Made by a program: the position numbers and the translations under genes. Positions 61,854 through 64,000 of a stretch of DNA of 64,000 bases are shown piece by piece; within the stretch, counting starts at the first letter, position 1, and every line of letters starts with the position of its first letter. The stretch lies in NCBI RefSeq assembly GCF_030157465.1, contig NZ_JAOAUU010000147.1:1-64000 (forward strand), written 5' to 3'. The DNA is from Zoogloea sp. GTDB lineage: Bacteria; Pseudomonadota; Gammaproteobacteria; Burkholderiales; Rhodocyclaceae. The notes beneath the pieces were generated by a model. It saw only the letters and a program-made list of their open reading frames with translations, was not told the DNA's origin and ran no database searches.

Positions 61854-61872
61854 AATATTCTAAAATAACATT
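61854..61872. promoter_or_regulatory. Candidate operator upstream of the ArsR-type repressor
   Basis: AATATTCTAAAATAACATT, an AT-rich imperfect inverted repeat (AATaTTcT / AtAAcATT) about 27-45 bp before the repressor start. AT-rich partial palindromes of this kind are used by BigR-type repressors. No binding data. Confidence 0.45.
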
Positions 61873-62109
61873 TTTTCGCCTGGACGGTGAGGCCGGCCAG
61901 GCGGATGCGCTCGCGGAGGCGTTTCAAGGCGGCTCAGGATGAGGCCGGGGCCAGACGGTGCAGACCATTTTTCGGGTGCCTAATTTCGGTCGGGCGGGTC
62001 GGGAACCTTTCCGGTTTATACTCATCAGCCTATTCAGAACCGGCCCGATTCCGGGTGGGGAATGGCGTCGTCTACGGGCCTGGGGCCCCGGCGTCCTGAC
62101 GGAGATTTT
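61873..62109. other. Divergent gap before ctpA
   Basis: About 237 bp without a gene. It contains a GGTTTATACTCATCAGC stretch (62014-62030), a possible -10-type box for ctpA. In related genomes I would expect gpmA near here, and it is absent. No other feature seen. Confidence 0.4.
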
Positions 62110-63537
62110 ATGCGCAGCAAGATGCAACAAGCCGGCCTGCTCTTCACCGGGCTGTGTGCCGGCGTCCTGATCAGTCTCAACTTCTCGGCCAACGCGGACA
62201 AGTCGCCGCTATCCCCGTTGCCCGTGGAGGAATTGCGCAACCTGGCCGACGTTTTCAACGCCATCAAGCAGGGCTACGTGGAGCCTGTTGACGACAAGAA
62301 GCTGATCACCCACGCGATCAGCGGAATGCTCTCGAATCTTGATCCTCATTCGGCCTATCTCGACGCTGAGGCCTTCAAGGAATTGCAGGTGGGCACCCAG
62401 GGCGAATTTGGCGGCCTGGGCATCGAGGTCGGCTCCGAGGATGGTGTCGTCAAGGTGATTTCGCCCATCGAGGACACGCCCGCCTTCCGTGCCGGCGTCA
62501 AGGCTGGTGACCTGATCATCAAGCTCGACGAGACTTCCGTGAAGGGCATGGCTCTCAATGATGCGGTCAAGCGCATGCGCGGCAAGCCGAAGACGAGCAT
62601 CGTTCTCACGATCGTGCGCAAGGGTGAGGCCAAGCCGCTTGTCGTAACCCTGGTGCGTGAAGTCATCAAGGTGCAGAGCGTCAAGTCCAAACTGGTCGAG
62701 CAGGGCTATGGCTACGTACGCGTCGTTCAGTTTCAGGAGCAGACCGCTGCCTCCCTCGTGCAGCACCTGGAAAAACTGGTCAAGCAGGGTGAGTTGAAGG
62801 GCTTGGTACTCGATCTGCGTAACGACCCGGGCGGCCTGTTGCATGGTGCGGTCGGTGTGTCCGCAGCCTTCCTGCCTCCGCAGGCTCTGGTGGTGTCCAC
62901 TGATGGCCGTGCAGAGGATTCGAAGCGCAAGTATCTGGCTACACCCGAGGATTACCTGCGCGGCTCTCGCGAGGATTTCATCAAGAGCGTTCCCGCCTCG
63001 ATCAAGACTGTTCCGATGGTGGTGCTGGTTAACGGTGGATCTGCGTCGGCGTCCGAAATCGTTGCTGGTGCATTGCAGGACCACAAACGCGCCGTTGTGA
63101 TGGGTACGCAGAGCTTTGGCAAGGGTTCGGTCCAGACCATTCTGCCGCTCAACAGCAATGCCGCCATCAAGCTGACGACGGCGCGCTACTTCACGCCGAA
63201 TGGGCGTTCCATCCAGGCCAAGGGTATCGTGCCCGACATCCTGGTCGAAGAAACGCAGGGTGGGGCTTCTCGCGAGCGTTTGCGCGAGGCCGATCTTGAC
63301 CGTCATCTGGGTAATGGCAAGGAGCCCGAAGTGGTTAAGGCTGTCGAGCCTGCGCCCCGGAAAGAGGCCGCACCGAAGGGCAAGGAAAAAGACAAGGAAA
63401 AAGACAAGGACAAGCCCAGGGACGAGCCCGAGGATGTGAAGCCGCCCTTCGAGATTGCCGGCAAGGACGACTACCAGCTGGCCCAGGCTGTCAATTTGCT
63501 CAAGGGCCTGCAAATCCTCCAGAATAACGCCAAGTAA
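62110..63537 (+). CDS. ctpA: Carboxy-terminal processing protease (S41 family)
   Basis: 475-aa periplasmic protease. Signal-like N terminus (AGLLFTGLCAGVLISLNFSA), PDZ domain (~85-170, GGLGIEVGSEDGVVKVISPI), then the catalytic region with Ser in NGGSASASEIVAGAL and Lys in TQSFGKGSVQTILPLNS. A C-terminal Lys/Glu/Asp-rich stretch (KEKDKEKDKDKPRDEP). Trims or degrades envelope proteins. Confidence 0.93.
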   Translation: MRSKMQQAGLLFTGLCAGVLISLNFSANADKSPLSPLPVEELRNLADVFNAIKQGYVEPVDDKKLITHAISGMLSNLDPHSAYLDAEAFKELQVGTQGEFGGLGIEVGSEDGVVKVISPIEDTPAFRAGVKAGDLIIKLDETSVKGMALNDAVKRMRGKPKTSIVLTIVRKGEAKPLVVTLVREVIKVQSVKSKLVEQGYGYVRVVQFQEQTAASLVQHLEKLVKQGELKGLVLDLRNDPGGLLHGAVGVSAAFLPPQALVVSTDGRAEDSKRKYLATPEDYLRGSREDFIKSVPASIKTVPMVVLVNGGSASASEIVAGALQDHKRAVVMGTQSFGKGSVQTILPLNSNAAIKLTTARYFTPNGRSIQAKGIVPDILVEETQGGASRERLREADLDRHLGNGKEPEVVKAVEPAPRKEAAPKGKEKDKEKDKDKPRDEPEDVKPPFEIAGKDDYQLAQAVNLLKGLQILQNNAK

Positions 63538-63561
63538 ATTCACGACAGATCGGGAGACGCC

Positions 63562-64000
63562 ATGCGACGCGAAACCGCTTACAAGCTGGCCGGACGCAAG
63601 CATGACAGCGCGTCGCACCACGGCGGAAGCGGTCTTGCCAAGACACGGGAAATCCGCTTTAAGGCTTTTCCGCCCGGTCAGACGGCACAGGCCTGGAGAT
63701 CCCTCGCGGCCCTGCGTGGTGTGCAGGTGGAGGCCGGGAGTGATGCGCTTTCTCTGGTTGTGCATTACAACGTGCTCGACTTCACGCTCGAGCTGCTGGA
63801 TGAGGCGCTTGTCGGGGCTGGTTTTCACCTCGACCGCAGCCTTTTCATCCGCCTGCACCGGGCGCTGATCTATTACCTCGAGGAAACGCAGGTGCATAAC
63901 CTGCGTTCTCCAGAGCGGCTCATCAAGCAGTCCCACGAAGTTTACATGCAGGCCTACGCGCATCATCCCCATGGCGATCACGACGATACGCCCCCCGATC
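63562..64000 (+). CDS. Hypothetical protein, 3' end off the window
   Basis: Frame MRRETAYKLAGRKHDSASHH continues open to the edge (146 codons seen). It includes a patterned helical segment (LDFTLELLDEALVGAGFHLD) and a His-rich end (YAHHPHGDHDDTPP) that may bind a metal. Starts 24 bp after ctpA with GGGAGA before the ATG, so probably in its operon. Family not recognised. Confidence 0.7.
   Translation, partial: MRRETAYKLAGRKHDSASHHGGSGLAKTREIRFKAFPPGQTAQAWRSLAALRGVQVEAGSDALSLVVHYNVLDFTLELLDEALVGAGFHLDRSLFIRLHRALIYYLEETQVHNLRSPERLIKQSHEVYMQAYAHHPHGDHDDTPPD

Overview
This 64 kb window is high-GC chromosomal DNA from a betaproteobacterium. Rhodocyclales (Azospira, Dechloromonas, Azoarcus or Thauera relatives) is my best guess. 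The guess rests on gene content and order: rsxABCDGE-nth, bioB/bioC facing comF, secB-grxC-rhodanese-ArsR-ctpA, and Bpt and Aat N-end-rule transferases. It is an inference, because there is no rRNA or other phylogenetic marker here to settle it.

Layout. 1-4044: an RND multidrug efflux pair (the inner-membrane pump is cut by the left edge, followed by its adaptor). 4365-14087: a small four-helix membrane-protein gene split in two by a 9.2 kb type I restriction-modification island. The island is one tightly overlapped operon: hsdR, a Schlafen/AlbA_2 protein, an unknown 118-aa protein, hsdS, dinD, hsdM. 14092-17963: a PspF-like sigma-54 activator divergent from exbB-exbD-exbD-tonB. An excellent -24/-12 promoter sits between them and the operon ends in a strong terminator. 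18094-18759: ribA. 19016-24489: an ABC transporter of the nitrate/sulfonate/taurine type with an acyl-CoA-dehydrogenase-like flavoprotein, an AhpD-like protein and an AraC regulator. 24589-25233: a pseudouridine synthase. 25339-29111: an accessory patch with a toxin-antitoxin pair, an AT-richer gene for a putative HExxH metallopeptidase, a decayed REP-associated transposase with its REP palindrome, and three tRNA genes (Leu-CAG, Asp-GTC, Gly-GCC).

29242-35472: a hypothetical protein, a DMT exporter, an aldo-keto reductase, a dodecin, and a two-gene flavocytochrome c/sulfide dehydrogenase-like unit in which the heme domain is fused to a large lipoprotein. 35878-40536: a family 2A encapsulin operon (rhodanese, serine acetyltransferase, XRE regulator, shell protein, cysteine desulfurase with a long cargo-loading N terminus). 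Next to it lies a periplasmic sulfate-binding protein gene, and the two upstream regions share an 11-bp motif. Together this looks like a sulfur assimilation or storage locus.

42687-64000: housekeeping genes. They are DUF1841, nth, the complete Rnf/Rsx electron-transport complex, pyrD, a probable envelope protein, bpt, aat, an NlpC/P60 peptidase, serB, aroG, a pyrimidine nucleotidase, bioC, bioB, comF, trmL, gpsA, an SH3 protein, secB, grxC, a rhodanese, a BigR/SqrR-like ArsR repressor, ctpA, and the start of a hypothetical gene cut by the right edge.

The points of most interest are the gene-disrupting R-M island with its extra genes, the encapsulin-desulfurase operon, the sigma-54-controlled TonB system, the lipoprotein-cytochrome fusion, and the orphan HExxH protein.
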